Below are positions 11,381 through 20,163 of a stretch of 64,000 bases of DNA, in pieces (position 1 is the first letter of the stretch; each line of letters begins with the position of its first letter). The notes beneath the pieces were generated by a model that saw only the letters and a list, made by a program, of their open reading frames with translations, was not told where the DNA came from and made no database searches. A program made the translations under genes and the position numbers. Source of the stretch: Myxococcales bacterium (lineage in GTDB: Bacteria > Myxococcota_A > Polyangia > Polyangiales > JADJMO01); the NCBI GenBank assembly GCA_016709545.1, contig JADJMO010000009.1:271645-335644 (forward strand), written 5' to 3'.

Positions 11381-12556
11381 CTAGGGCGGCTCGACGGGCT
11401 CCTCGCCGATCACCAGCTTGGCTGCCTCGCTGACCCGGACGTGCACGTGGTTGTCGTGGTTCGGCCAGTGCTGGAGGTGGGTGCCGTCCGAGTAGAGGGG
11501 GACGAGGCTCGTCGCGATCACGCCGTCCTTGGCGAGCGGCGCGGCCGCGGGGCGAACCAGCTCGATGAGCTCCTGGTCGAGGAACATCATCGTGACGATG
11601 CCGCCCTCGTAGAACCCCGCGAGCTCGCGCGCCGTGGCGCGGGCGTCGAGGCCCTTGGCGGTGCCGTTCACGCACGCGCGCCCGCCGTCGACCGAAGACG
11701 TCGTGCAGAAGCTCCGCCACGCGGACCCGCCGTCGCTGCCGTAGAGCGAGACGTCGACGTCCTTGCCGCGCTGGTGCGAGGCGTGGCGCGGCGCGCCGAC
11801 GTCGTTGCCCGGGGTCTCGCCGTCCCACTGCGAGAAGTCGTACGGATAGAACGGGAGCTTCTTCATCGCGATCATGCGGCGGCCCGCCGAGCGCAGCAGC
11901 ATCAAGAGGTCGCGGCGGCCGAACTGGTAGCGGAACACGGTGCCGCCGTCGTGCGCGTAGCCGTCGACCGCGGGGTCGTTGGCCAGCGGGAGCTGCAGCA
12001 GGTGGCTGCAGTCGCTGGCGCAGGTCAGGCCGTCCGCGAACGGCGTGCGGGTGATGGTGAGCGTGCCCGTGAACGCCGTCGTCGAGGTGACCCGCACCCA
12101 GAAGGTGGCCGCCGCGTCGCCGTCGAACACCGCGAGCGTGCGCAGCCCCCCTCCCCCGTCGGTCTCGCCGAGCGCCTTGCGCGCGCCCGCGGTCCAGCGC
12201 TCGACCTTCATCACGACCGGCTGCGACGAGGGCGAGAACGTGAGCATGAAGTGCAGGTGCTCGCCGGGCTTGGTCTCGACGCGGAACACCGCCTCGCCCT
12301 TGGCGGGCACCGAGACCGGCTGCTTGCCGTCGACGCCGGGCTTCTCGCCGTCGACGGGCGGTGGCGCGACCGGACCCGTGTCGGGTGCGACGGTGTCTCC
12401 GACGGCGTCACCTGTGTCGGGAGAACCGACGTCGCCGCTCGTCTCGGTCGCCACGTCGACGGCCGCGTCCAGGTCGGCGTCGCTCGTCTCGCCGGGCTCG
12501 GTGCCGCTGCAGGCCGCGAGGAAAGCGCAGAGAGGAAGCCCGAGCCAGCGCACCAT
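11381..12556 (-). CDS. Lipoprotein with M74 (MepA-like) murein endopeptidase domain
   Basis: A 391-residue predicted lipoprotein (lipobox FLAAC, C16) with an Asp/Thr/Gly-rich linker to about residue 75, a beta-rich middle domain, and a C-terminal metallopeptidase-like domain. The latter contains HASHQRGKDVDVSL, matching the H-x6-D zinc site of MepA, and NHDNHVHVR, matching the final HxH motif of the LAS metallopeptidase superfamily. MepA-type enzymes cut D-Ala-mDAP cross-links in peptidoglycan. Exposed on an envelope face it could remodel the cell's own wall or attack another's (inference). It is divergent from the MBL-fold gene. Confidence 0.8.
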   Translation of the reverse strand: MVRWLGLPLCAFLAACSGTEPGETSDADLDAAVDVATETSGDVGSPDTGDAVGDTVAPDTGPVAPPPVDGEKPGVDGKQPVSVPAKGEAVFRVETKPGEHLHFMLTFSPSSQPVVMKVERWTAGARKALGETDGGGGLRTLAVFDGDAAATFWVRVTSTTAFTGTLTITRTPFADGLTCASDCSHLLQLPLANDPAVDGYAHDGGTVFRYQFGRRDLLMLLRSAGRRMIAMKKLPFYPYDFSQWDGETPGNDVGAPRHASHQRGKDVDVSLYGSDGGSAWRSFCTTSSVDGGRACVNGTAKGLDARATARELAGFYEGGIVTMMFLDQELIELVRPAAAPLAKDGVIATSLVPLYSDGTHLQHWPNHDNHVHVRVSEAAKLVIGEEPVEPP

Positions 12557-12612
12557 CCGGCGAGGGTACCACCCCTTCGGAACCGGCGCCCGGTGGCGGG
12601 CATCGTTGGTGG

Positions 12613-13715
12613 GTGACCCCGCGCGCCCCCGCTGCCCACTTCGACCGCCCCGAGCACCGCGCCCTCGACCGCGCCGCCCTGCGGCTCGAGCGCATGCGGT
12701 CCACCGCGAACTTCCGCGACGGGCGGTTCTGGAACCCGAGCGGCGCCAAGCCTGGCCTCACGCCTGGCAACCACATGGGCTTGCTCCGCGACTGGATCCA
12801 GAACGGCGCGCGACGCACGCCCCCGGCCCCATGCCCATGGTGTCGCCAGTGTCGGCGTGGCGCGACCCGGCCCGCACCGACCTGCGGGCCACGTGGCTCG
12901 GGCACTCCACGGTGCTGCTCGAGATCGACGGCGCGCGCATCCTCACCGATCCGGTGTGGGCCGACCGCGCCTCGCCCACGCAGGCGTTCGGCCCATTGCG
13001 CTTCCACCGCGCGCCCGTCTCGCTCGCCGAGCTGCCACCGCTCGACGCCATCGTCGTGAGCCACGACCACTACGACCACCTCGACGCCGACGCCGTCGGT
13101 GCGCTCGCGCGCCGCACGCGCACGCCGTTCTTCACGGCCCTCGGGGTCGGCGCACACCTCGAGCGCTTCGGGGTGCCGCCGGAGCGAATCACCGAGCTCG
13201 CGTGGTGGGAGCAGGCCGAGGTGCCGCGCACCGACGTGGTGATCACCGCGACGCCCGCGCAGCACTTCTCCGGGCGCGGCCCGTTCGACCGCAACCGCAC
13301 GCTGTGGGCCGGGTGGGCGCTCGCGAGCCGGCGCCACAAGGTGTTCTTCTCCGGCGACACCGGCCTCGAGCCCGCCTACCCCGAGATCGCGCGCCGGTGC
13401 GGGCCGTTCGATCTCATCATGCTCGAGGTCGGCGCGTACCACCCTGCGTGGGGCACGATCCACCTCGGCCCCGACCAGGCTGTGCAGGCGCACGCCGCGC
13501 TCGGCGGCGGCGCGTTCCTGCCGGTGCACTGGGGCACGTTCGACCTCGCGCTCCACGCCTGGGACGACCCCATCCTCGCGCTCGAGCGGGCGGCCCGCGA
13601 CACCGAGCTGCCGCTGGTCGCGCCCCTGCTCGGCGAGGCGCGGGTCATCGGCGACCGGGACGACGTGCGGCGCCAGCCCCAGGTGTCATGGTGGCGTGAC
13701 GTGGTCCCGGCCTAG
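12613..13715 (+). CDS. MBL-fold hydrolase of the NAPE-PLD/RomA type, one frameshift
   Basis: A metallo-beta-lactamase-fold enzyme of about 367 residues similar to NAPE-PLD-like hydrolases. The N-terminal part from GTG 12613 (STANFRDGRFWNPSG) and the main domain lie in different frames. Adding one C to the CCCC at 12827-12830 joins them. Metal-binding motifs are SHDHYDHLD (HxHxDH), the downstream TPAQHFSGRG, FFSGDTGLEP and LPVHWGTFDLALH. Substrate is unknown; relatives act on lipid phosphodiesters or similar esters. An internal ATG at 12839 could start the intact part, but it would remove the family's conserved N-terminal block. Confidence 0.8.
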
Positions 13716-13756
13716 CGGACGTGGATGCGGACCGCGGCGGCGGGTATCCTGTCGCG

Positions 13757-14692
13757 ATGTCCTTCGTCCGCTCCTCGGCCTTGGCCTTCGCGCTCGTGTT
13801 CGTCGGCTGCGGTGGCACCGACGGCGAGATCGGCCCCGCACCCGAAGACGCGGCGGCCGAGGTGGACGATCCGTTCCAGCCCGACACGGGGACCCTCGTC
13901 GAGGACACGTCGCTCGCCGACACCGGCGCGGGCGAGGCCGCGACGGACGCCGACGCCGCCAAGCCGGACGCGCCCAAGCCCGACGCGGCCACTGCGTGCC
14001 AGGCCGCGCTGATCGAGCTCGGGGTCTCGTTCAAGACCACCGCGGCGCGCGGCGTGGTCGACGCGATCAAGCTCAACGGGCCGATCAACGGCGTCACCTT
14101 CGCGAGCGGCACCAGCACGACGACGATGGGCGACCCGGTCGCCTGCGAGTTCGTGAAGACGCTGCACGCCTTCGCGGGGCTGGCGAAGAGCAAGGGCTTC
14201 GTCCGCATCGGCACGCTCGGGAGCTACTGCTACCGCTGCTGCTGCGCGTGGAGCAGCACCAACTTCTGCCGCGGTCTGTCCGACCCGGAACCCTCGTGCG
14301 GCACGTCCGGGTATTCGACCCACTCGTGGGGCCGCGCGGTCGACGTGCGCTACCTCTACAAGGCCGACGGCACCCGCTACGACATCAACGACGCGACCCA
14401 CTGGGTGAAGTACGGCAGCACCGACACCTGCGTGCGCGGCCTCGCCGACCAGCCCGCTGGCAGCATCAGTCAGCAGCTCTACCAGCTCGCCTGCGACGCC
14501 ACGAAGAACAAGATCTTCGGCATTGTGCTCACCCCCAACTACAACGCCGCGCACCGCAACCACCTGCACATGGACATCGGCGAGAAGGGCACGCCGAGCA
14601 GCTTCACGACCAAGAGCCTGCCGCTCGGGCCGGCCGCGGACTTCGTCGGCATCGACGACGCGCCGGTCTCCGACGCCTGCGGCGACGAGTAG
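13757..14692 (+). CDS. Lipoprotein with M15/extensin-like metallopeptidase domain
   Basis: A 311-residue predicted lipoprotein (lipobox VFVGC, C18) with an acidic Asp/Ala/Pro linker to about residue 85. The C-terminal domain resembles the extensin-like/D-Ala-D-Ala carboxypeptidase (LAS) fold: STHSWGRAVDV supplies the His and Asp ligands and NAAHRNHLHMDIG the HxH. A Cys cluster (YCYRCCCAW) is an unusual insertion that may form disulfides. Likely role is cleavage of peptidoglycan stem peptides or cross-links in the periplasm or outside the cell. It follows the MBL gene on the same strand and precedes the chitinase. Confidence 0.78.
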   Translation: MSFVRSSALAFALVFVGCGGTDGEIGPAPEDAAAEVDDPFQPDTGTLVEDTSLADTGAGEAATDADAAKPDAPKPDAATACQAALIELGVSFKTTAARGVVDAIKLNGPINGVTFASGTSTTTMGDPVACEFVKTLHAFAGLAKSKGFVRIGTLGSYCYRCCCAWSSTNFCRGLSDPEPSCGTSGYSTHSWGRAVDVRYLYKADGTRYDINDATHWVKYGSTDTCVRGLADQPAGSISQQLYQLACDATKNKIFGIVLTPNYNAAHRNHLHMDIGEKGTPSSFTTKSLPLGPAADFVGIDDAPVSDACGDE

Positions 14693-14798
14693 CGGGCACA
14701 GTCGCCGGCGTGGGGAGTGGAGTCCCCGCGCCGCGGGCTGCGATCCGCGCGAATCCAGCAGATCTCGCCCGGGCACGCCCGCTGCAATCGCCGGAGGC

Positions 14799-16100
14799 AT
14801 GCGCACCCCGCTCCTCGCCCTCCTCCTGTGTCTCCCTGCCTGCGCGGTCGACGGCGCGGGCGACCCCGACCTGAGCGCCGCCGACACGGGTTCGAGCACC
14901 GACGCTGGTCCCGACACGGACCCGACCCCGAGCGAGGCCTCTTCGAGCTCGGACACCGGCGCTCCGGCAGAGACGGAAGCGGGCGCGCCCGACACCGGGG
15001 CCACGCCCGAGGACACCGGGACCAAGCCCGCCACCGGCGACAAGAAGGTCATCGCCTACTTCGCCGAGTGGGCCGTCTACGGGCGCAACTTCCACGTGCC
15101 GGACGTCGACGGCTCGCTCGTCACCCACCTGAACTACGCCTTCCTGAACGTGACCGGGGGCGAGTGCGCGATCGGCGACAGCTACGCCGCGCTCGACAAG
15201 GCCTATCCGGGCGACACCTGGGACGCGGGCGTGCTGCGCGGGAGCTTCCACCAGCTGCAGCTCCTCAAGGCCAAGCACCCGAAGCTGCGCGTGCTGCTCT
15301 CGATCGGCGGGTGGACCTGGTCGGACGGATTCTCCGCCGCCGCCGCGACCGACGCGGGCCGCAGCAAGCTCGCCAAGTCGTGCGCCGCGATCATGAACAA
15401 GTACGGCTTCGACGGCCTCGACGTCGACTGGGAGTACCCGGGCGGAGGTGGGCTCGCGGCGGGCAAGCCCGAGGACACGCAGAACTTCACCAAGCTCCTC
15501 GCCGCGTTCCGCGCGGAGCTTGGCGCGGGCAAGCTGCACAGCATCGCGGCGCCGGCCGGGCCCGCGATGATCAAGAACCTCGAGCTCGCCAAGATCCACG
15601 GCTACCTCGACTCGATCAACGTCATGTCGTACGACTTCCACGGCGCGTGGGAGAAGACGGGCGACCCCTCGCCCGCCGGCTGGGACACGGACGCCGCGGT
15701 GAAGGCGTACCTCGACGGCGGCGTGCCCGCGGCGAAGATCGTGCTCGGCGGCGCGTTCTACGGGCGTGGCTGGTCGGGCGTCGGCGCCACCGCCAACGGG
15801 CTCTTCCAGCCCGCGACCGGCGCCTCACCCGGCACCTACGAGGCGGGCGTGCTCGACTTCCACGACCTCGCCGCGAACTACGTCCCGAAGTACAAGCGCT
15901 ACTGGGATCCCGTCGCCAAGGCCCCGTGGCTCTACGACGCGGCCAAGCAGATCATGATCAGCTACGACGACGCCGAGTCGCTCGGCGTGCGCGGCAAGTA
16001 CATCGTCGACCGCGGCCTCGGCGGGATGATGATCTGGGAGCTCTCGTCCGACGACAAGGCGCACACCCTCGGCAAGGCGGTCTGGGCGTCGCTGCACTGA
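14799..16100 (+). CDS. Secreted lipoprotein chitinase, glycoside hydrolase family 18
   Basis: A 433-residue GH18 enzyme that hydrolyses beta-1,4-N-acetylglucosamine polymers. Lipobox LPAC (C15) is followed by a Ser/Asp/Thr/Gly linker to about residue 80. The TIM barrel shows KVIAYFAEWAVYGR, LLSIGGWTWS, and the catalytic DGLDVDWEYP with acid Glu212 (DxxDxDxE). INVMSYDFHGAW and GGMMIWELSSDD complete the family. GGAGG lies only one base before the ATG, unusually close. Context with two murein-peptidase-like lipoproteins suggests a lytic exoenzyme set. Confidence 0.92.
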   Translation: MRTPLLALLLCLPACAVDGAGDPDLSAADTGSSTDAGPDTDPTPSEASSSSDTGAPAETEAGAPDTGATPEDTGTKPATGDKKVIAYFAEWAVYGRNFHVPDVDGSLVTHLNYAFLNVTGGECAIGDSYAALDKAYPGDTWDAGVLRGSFHQLQLLKAKHPKLRVLLSIGGWTWSDGFSAAAATDAGRSKLAKSCAAIMNKYGFDGLDVDWEYPGGGGLAAGKPEDTQNFTKLLAAFRAELGAGKLHSIAAPAGPAMIKNLELAKIHGYLDSINVMSYDFHGAWEKTGDPSPAGWDTDAAVKAYLDGGVPAAKIVLGGAFYGRGWSGVGATANGLFQPATGASPGTYEAGVLDFHDLAANYVPKYKRYWDPVAKAPWLYDAAKQIMISYDDAESLGVRGKYIVDRGLGGMMIWELSSDDKAHTLGKAVWASLH

Positions 16101-16159
16101 GACGGCGAATCGACGCAACTCTTCGCAGTCTCTTGCCGACCCCGGGGCAGGAGGCCTGA

Positions 16160-17038
16160 ATGAGCACCGTCGACCCGCTGAAGCAGAAGTCCGTCCTTCC
16201 CCCCCTCGACCTGAACCCGCCGACCAAGGCCGACGCGGCCAAGAAGAAGCCGGTCGATCTCGACTACGTCCCGCAGGCGCCGCCGCTCCAGGTGAACGGG
16301 CTCTTCCCGAACACCGCGACCCAGGGCCCCGGCGTCAGCGCCAGCGTGTTCGGGCCAGTCTCGCCCGACCCGAAGGCCCTCGGCGACGCCGAGCTCGCCA
16401 AGAAGACGTCGCAGCTGTTCGCCACGATCAAGGCCAACCCGGGCAAGGCCAACGCCTACGACCTGAAGCTCGCCGGCGCGATGGTCGCGGAGATGGGGCG
16501 TCGCGCGAACGACAAGCTCTCGGCGCCCGTCGACCCGACCAAGCTGGGCAACGGCGAACTCTTCCAGCGCCTGCTCCTCGTCGACCTCAAGAAGCAGGCG
16601 GGACCGCTGAGCAAGGCCGAGGCGGACAACGCCGCGAAGCTCGAGGCGGAGTGGAAGAAGCGCACCGCCAACGACCCGACAAAGCAGCTCGCCGAGGCGC
16701 AGGTGAAGCGCGAGGCGCTGAAGAAGGAGATCGCCTTCCAGTGCGGCACCGCCGCCGCGGGCGCCCTCGGGATCGCGCCGCTCCCGAGCGCGGTCGGGTT
16801 GCTCGGCTCGGCGGTGATGGTCTACCACGAGGCCTCCCAGGGCCACTACGGAGCCGCCGGCCTCGAGGTCGCAACCACCGGCGCGGCCCTGCTCCTGCAC
16901 GGGACGCCATGGGGAATTGGTGTCGAGATCGTCGCCGCCGGCGTGAACCTCGCCAAGTGCGGGGCTTTGATCAAGGACCTCCACGACGCAGACCAGCACC
17001 TGAAGGATCTCTCCAGCGTCGCCAAGGGCAAGCCGTGA
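16160..17038 (+). CDS. Hypothetical protein with Ala/Gly-rich hydrophobic C-terminus
   Basis: A 292-residue protein with a good ribosome site (CAGGAGGCCTGA just before ATG). Residues 1-60 are Pro/Lys-rich and probably unstructured; 70-200 are charged and helical with many Lys/Glu; 200-275 contain two or three Ala/Gly-rich hydrophobic segments (IAPLPSAVGLLGSAVM, GLEVATTGAALLL, IGVEIVAAGVNLA). No signal peptide is present. It is not a family I recognise; the glycine-rich amphipathic tail resembles membrane-inserting toxin or phage-structural tails, but that is speculative. Its stop overlaps the next gene's GTG. Confidence 0.7.
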   Translation: MSTVDPLKQKSVLPPLDLNPPTKADAAKKKPVDLDYVPQAPPLQVNGLFPNTATQGPGVSASVFGPVSPDPKALGDAELAKKTSQLFATIKANPGKANAYDLKLAGAMVAEMGRRANDKLSAPVDPTKLGNGELFQRLLLVDLKKQAGPLSKAEADNAAKLEAEWKKRTANDPTKQLAEAQVKREALKKEIAFQCGTAAAGALGIAPLPSAVGLLGSAVMVYHEASQGHYGAAGLEVATTGAALLLHGTPWGIGVEIVAAGVNLAKCGALIKDLHDADQHLKDLSSVAKGKP

Positions 17039-17460
17039 TCGGCTATCGCGAGGGTCTCCGAGCCATCGAGGTCCTGCGCTTCGAACACCGACCCTGGTGG
17101 CCCACGGTCATCTTGATGTTCCTCGCGAGCCTCCACGCGCTGACCTGGGGCAGCGCCTGGCTCCTCCTCCCGGCGCTGATCGTCGTCGCCGTCTTCTGGG
17201 CCCGGCGGCCTCGCGTGGTGCTCGAGCTGGACCACGACCGCCAGACGTTGCGCGTCCAGCGCGTGGGACCCGGGCGCGGCGGCTTCGAGCTGCCCTTCGG
17301 CTCGATCACCAGCGTGGCGTGCGTCGCCGTGGGACGAGAGAACGCGCTCGTCGTGCGCGACCAGGACGAGGAGGCCCACGTGGTCGTCCAGGGCATGCCC
17401 ACCGAGAGGGACGCCGAGCGCCTCCGCGAGCTCCTCGCGCCGGTACGCGGCCCACGGTGA
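17035..17460 (+). CDS. Small two-pass membrane protein
   Basis: A 141-residue protein starting at GTG 17035, which overlaps the previous stop (GTGA), so it is translationally coupled to the 292-residue hypothetical. Two hydrophobic segments at about residues 23-50 (MFLASLHALTW and LLLPALIVVAVFW) are followed by a basic junction and a soluble beta-rich domain with PH-like character (VVLELDHDRQTLRVQR ... ELPFGSITSVACVAVG). Function unknown; the pair may act together. Confidence 0.7.
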   Translation: MIGYREGLRAIEVLRFEHRPWWPTVILMFLASLHALTWGSAWLLLPALIVVAVFWARRPRVVLELDHDRQTLRVQRVGPGRGGFELPFGSITSVACVAVGRENALVVRDQDEEAHVVVQGMPTERDAERLRELLAPVRGPR

Positions 17461-17598
17461 GCGCGTCGGCAGCATCCTCGAGGCCTGTCCGAGAATGCCC
17501 GCCGGGCTCGATACCCGGAGGCACCGACTGTGCTCGACCTCGAGCTCGTCCTCACGCTGCAGAGTCTGCTGGCTCCTTGCGATCGAGCGACCGAGGGC

Positions 17599-17626
17599 TT
17601 GACACGCTCATCTCTCAATCTATGCT
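17599..17626 (+). promoter_or_regulatory. Strong sigma70-like promoter for the RAYT gene
   Basis: TTGACA at 17599-17604 and TATGCT at 17621-17626 are separated by 16 bp in a locally AT-richer stretch. Transcription would start near 17633, essentially at the RAYT ATG (17635), implying a leaderless mRNA. Such a near-consensus promoter is unusual in this GC-rich window. Confidence 0.55.
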
Positions 17627-17634
17627 CTTTCGAG

Positions 17635-18303
17635 ATGGCGCGCCGATCCGTCCAGATGTCGCTCCCCCTCACCTCCGGGTGGGGAGGCAAGCGCGTCGGC
17701 GCGGGTCGTCCTCGCCTGGCACCGCGGGCGCTCGTGCCCCACCGTCCGCGGCCGGTCCACCAGGCCTCCTACCCCGAGCACCTCACCTGGCGCTGCGTCG
17801 CGGGGCTGGGCTCCTTGCGAGGCGCCGAGGTGTTCCCGGCGATCGCAGCGGCGCTGTCGGCACACCGCGCGGCGGGCGCCGCGTTCCGCGTCGTCCACTT
17901 CTCGGTGCAAGACACCCACCTCCACCTGATCGTCGAGGCGCAGGATGCTCGGGCCCTCCGCCTGGGCGCCCAGGGCCTCGGCGTGCGGCTCGCCCGGGCG
18001 ATCAACCGCGCGCTCGGGCGGCGGGGGCGGGTGTTCGACGACCGGTACCACGCCCGCGCGCTCCGCACGCCGCGCGAGGTGCGGATCGCGCTGGCGTACG
18101 TGCTGCACAACTTCAAGAAGCACCAGGTCTGGGTGCCCACGGTGGTCGACCCGTGCTCTTCGGCGCTGTGGTTCGATGGGTTTCGTGAAGTACGAGGTGC
18201 GCCGCTCGCGGCGCGAGCGGCGGTCCACGCCCCCCGCACCTGGCTCGTGCGGGTCGGCTGGCGGCGTCACGGGCTCGTCTCGGTGCGCGAACGCCCCGCC
18301 TGA
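17635..18303 (+). CDS. REP-associated tyrosine transposase (RAYT, Y1 HUH)
   Basis: A 222-residue single-strand DNA transposase-like protein of the IS200/RAYT group. After a GGKRVGAGRPR basic N-terminal arm, the HUH motif is HLHLIVE (His95, His97) and the catalytic tyrosine is in LAYVLHNFKKH (about Tyr155, YxxxNxxKH). RAYTs are usually single-copy domesticated enzymes linked to REP palindromes; no REP array was recognised nearby. The frame downstream of its TGA continues without shift into an incomplete membrane-protein frame, suggesting it sits inside or against a disrupted gene. Confidence 0.85.
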   Translation: MARRSVQMSLPLTSGWGGKRVGAGRPRLAPRALVPHRPRPVHQASYPEHLTWRCVAGLGSLRGAEVFPAIAAALSAHRAAGAAFRVVHFSVQDTHLHLIVEAQDARALRLGAQGLGVRLARAINRALGRRGRVFDDRYHARALRTPREVRIALAYVLHNFKKHQVWVPTVVDPCSSALWFDGFREVRGAPLAARAAVHAPRTWLVRVGWRRHGLVSVRERPA

Positions 18304-18633
18304 TCGGCGCGCGCCAAGCTGGCCCTCGGCGAGGACCCGAACGACGTCTACCGCTTCCTCGATCTCGAGGGCGCCTCGCCCGAGCTCGCGCAGGAGATCG
18401 TCCACAAGGTGCTCGCCGAGCAGGCCGCCCACGTCCGGTACGAGGGGCGCGTGCACGCGCTGTCGGGCGGTGCCGCCCTCGCGATCGGGCTGTGGCTGCT
18501 CGACGTCTACGGGCCGCACTTCCAGCGTGGCCTCGGCACGTTCCTGGTCGGCCTCGCCCTCGGCGGGGTCGGCGCGTACTACCTGGTGACGGGCGCCTTG
18601 AAGGCGATCCGCGGGCGCTCAGGCCTGTCCTGA
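18304..18633 (+). CDS. Membrane protein fragment downstream of RAYT
   Basis: Directly after the RAYT stop, in the same frame, is about 110 codons of convincing coding sequence (YRFLDLEGASPELAQEIVHK, then a two-segment membrane region GGAALAIGLWLLDV and FLVGLALGGVGAYYLV). No ATG is available at the beginning; the first GTG is at 18409 within an apparent helix, which would give a 74-residue product. It is either a 5'-truncated gene left after RAYT insertion or a short gene starting at 18409. Confidence 0.5.
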   Translation, partial: SARAKLALGEDPNDVYRFLDLEGASPELAQEIVHKVLAEQAAHVRYEGRVHALSGGAALAIGLWLLDVYGPHFQRGLGTFLVGLALGGVGAYYLVTGALKAIRGRSGLS

Positions 18634-19410
18634 CCGGATCGCGAGCGCGAGGACGTGGGCCGCGACATCCGTGCCTCCGCGGTTCGAGCTCGCCTGCGCG
18701 CGACCCGCGTGCTGGGTCGTCGTCACGACGCCCTCGCTGGCCGCGATGGCGCGCCCGGCGTCGAGGGCGCGACGCGGGCGCTTCTGCTTCGCGAGGCGGT
18801 CGTCGTGGGGGATCGGCGCGGCGGCCTGGATCGCCGCCACGAGCGCGGCCAGGCCCTCGCGGCGGGTGCGACCGGCCCGCGCCCCGAGCCCGCCGAAGCG
18901 CGTGAAGGAGTCGCTGACCAGCCACGGATCGACGCCGGTGGTGCGGAACAGGTAGAGCACCCGCGCGTTGGCGAAGCGGCCGTCGACGGAGCCGTGAATC
19001 GCCTCGATCTCGTCGCCGAGAGAGCGCGAACGCGTGGTCACCGAGACCTCCTCGGCCTCGGAGTGCAGCGCCTCGACGATCACGAGCAGCTCCGACCAGG
19101 GGAGGACCTCCCCGCCCTCGACGTCGACCAGCCCGTGCTCGGCGAGCGCGAAGTCGCGCAGCGGGTGCATGTCCGCGGACGAGACCACGTGATCCAGATC
19201 GCACGCCACCGCCCCGTGCCCCGCGCCGCGCAGGCAGGCGAGCACCGCGGTCGCGCGCGCGCGGTCGTCGGTGACGAGCACGAGGGCGGGATCGGGCACG
19301 GCGAGCCGCGTGCGCAGATCGAACGCCGCGAGCCCGGAGCAAGCCCCGAGCTCGGGAAGGAGCGGCTCGAACGACCCGCCCCTCCTGGTGACCGCGACAC
19401 CGAAAGCCAC
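18619..19410 (-). CDS. Hypothetical protein in an SDR operon
   Basis: A 263-residue protein starting with GTG 19410, preceded by AAGGGAGG. No family is recognised. It has a compact first half (VTDDRARATAVLACLRGAG, DLDHVVSSADMHPLRDFALAEHG) and a C-terminal region rich in Arg/Ala. No signal peptide or membrane segment is visible. It begins 10 bp after the SDR stop, so the two genes form a unit. It overlaps the convergent membrane-protein fragment by 15 bp. Confidence 0.7.
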   Translation of the reverse strand: MAFGVAVTRRGGSFEPLLPELGACSGLAAFDLRTRLAVPDPALVLVTDDRARATAVLACLRGAGHGAVACDLDHVVSSADMHPLRDFALAEHGLVDVEGGEVLPWSELLVIVEALHSEAEEVSVTTRSRSLGDEIEAIHGSVDGRFANARVLYLFRTTGVDPWLVSDSFTRFGGLGARAGRTRREGLAALVAAIQAAAPIPHDDRLAKQKRPRRALDAGRAIAASEGVVTTTQHAGRAQASSNRGGTDVAAHVLALAIRSGQA

Positions 19411-19420
19411 GCCCTCCCTT

Positions 19421-20104
19421 TCAGCCGAAGTTGACGCTGCCCTCTTTGCGCTGGTCGGCGAGCTCCCAGAAGCGCTGGGCGATGTCCTTGGCCTCGAGGG
19501 TCGCGTTGCCATGATCGAAGGCGGTGCCCTTCACCATGCCGAGCACCACGACCTCGCCGACGTACACGCCCTTCGGGGCGAGCGCGGCGCGCAGGAGGCC
19601 GACCGTCTTGTGCTGGGCCGCCTTGCCGATCGCGAGGCCCATCGCCTGGAACTGCACGGCCATCGCGTCGACCGCGGGCTCGTAGAACGCGAAGCCGCCG
19701 CCGGTCACCAGCACGGCGCCCTTCTGCGCCTCGAGGTCGGGCAGCGCCTCCTGCACCGCGGTGACGAGGCCCACGACCGCGACGCCAAACGCCGCGTGCA
19801 GCTCGCTGTCGGGCGCCGCGAGGAGGTCGCCGGCGCCGCCGCCGTACGCGTTCCAGTGGATCGCGGCGATGGGACCGAGGCCCCGCGCCTCGCGCACGAG
19901 GCCGCGCACGGCCTTCGGGTCGGAGAGGTCGGTCGGGAACGCCTTCACCGTGACGCCGGCGTCGGCGAGGCTCTTCGCGGCCTTCTCGAGCCGCTCCGCG
20001 TTGCGCGCGACGAGGCCGACGGAGTAGCCCTCGCGACCGAAGCGACGCGCGACGGCGTCGGAGATGCCAGGACCGTGACCGCACACGAGGATGGTCTTGC
20101 TCAT
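19421..20104 (-). CDS. Short-chain dehydrogenase/reductase
   Basis: A 227-residue SDR. The NAD(P)-binding block is TILVCGHGPGISDAVARRFG (Gly-rich motif at the N-terminus), with DLSDPKAV for adenine contacts and IHWNAYGGG in place of the usual NNAG. The canonical YxxxK is not obvious; KAAQHKTVGLLRAAL is the region where it would fall, so catalysis may be altered. It could be an oxidoreductase or an NAD-binding non-enzyme. Upstream gene of a two-gene unit. Confidence 0.8.
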   Translation of the reverse strand: MSKTILVCGHGPGISDAVARRFGREGYSVGLVARNAERLEKAAKSLADAGVTVKAFPTDLSDPKAVRGLVREARGLGPIAAIHWNAYGGGAGDLLAAPDSELHAAFGVAVVGLVTAVQEALPDLEAQKGAVLVTGGGFAFYEPAVDAMAVQFQAMGLAIGKAAQHKTVGLLRAALAPKGVYVGEVVVLGMVKGTAFDHGNATLEAKDIAQRFWELADQRKEGSVNFG

Positions 20105-20163
20105 GGGGCAGGAGCGTAGACGAGGCGCCCTGCCCTTTGGACCCACCCTTTGGGGGAGGAAGC

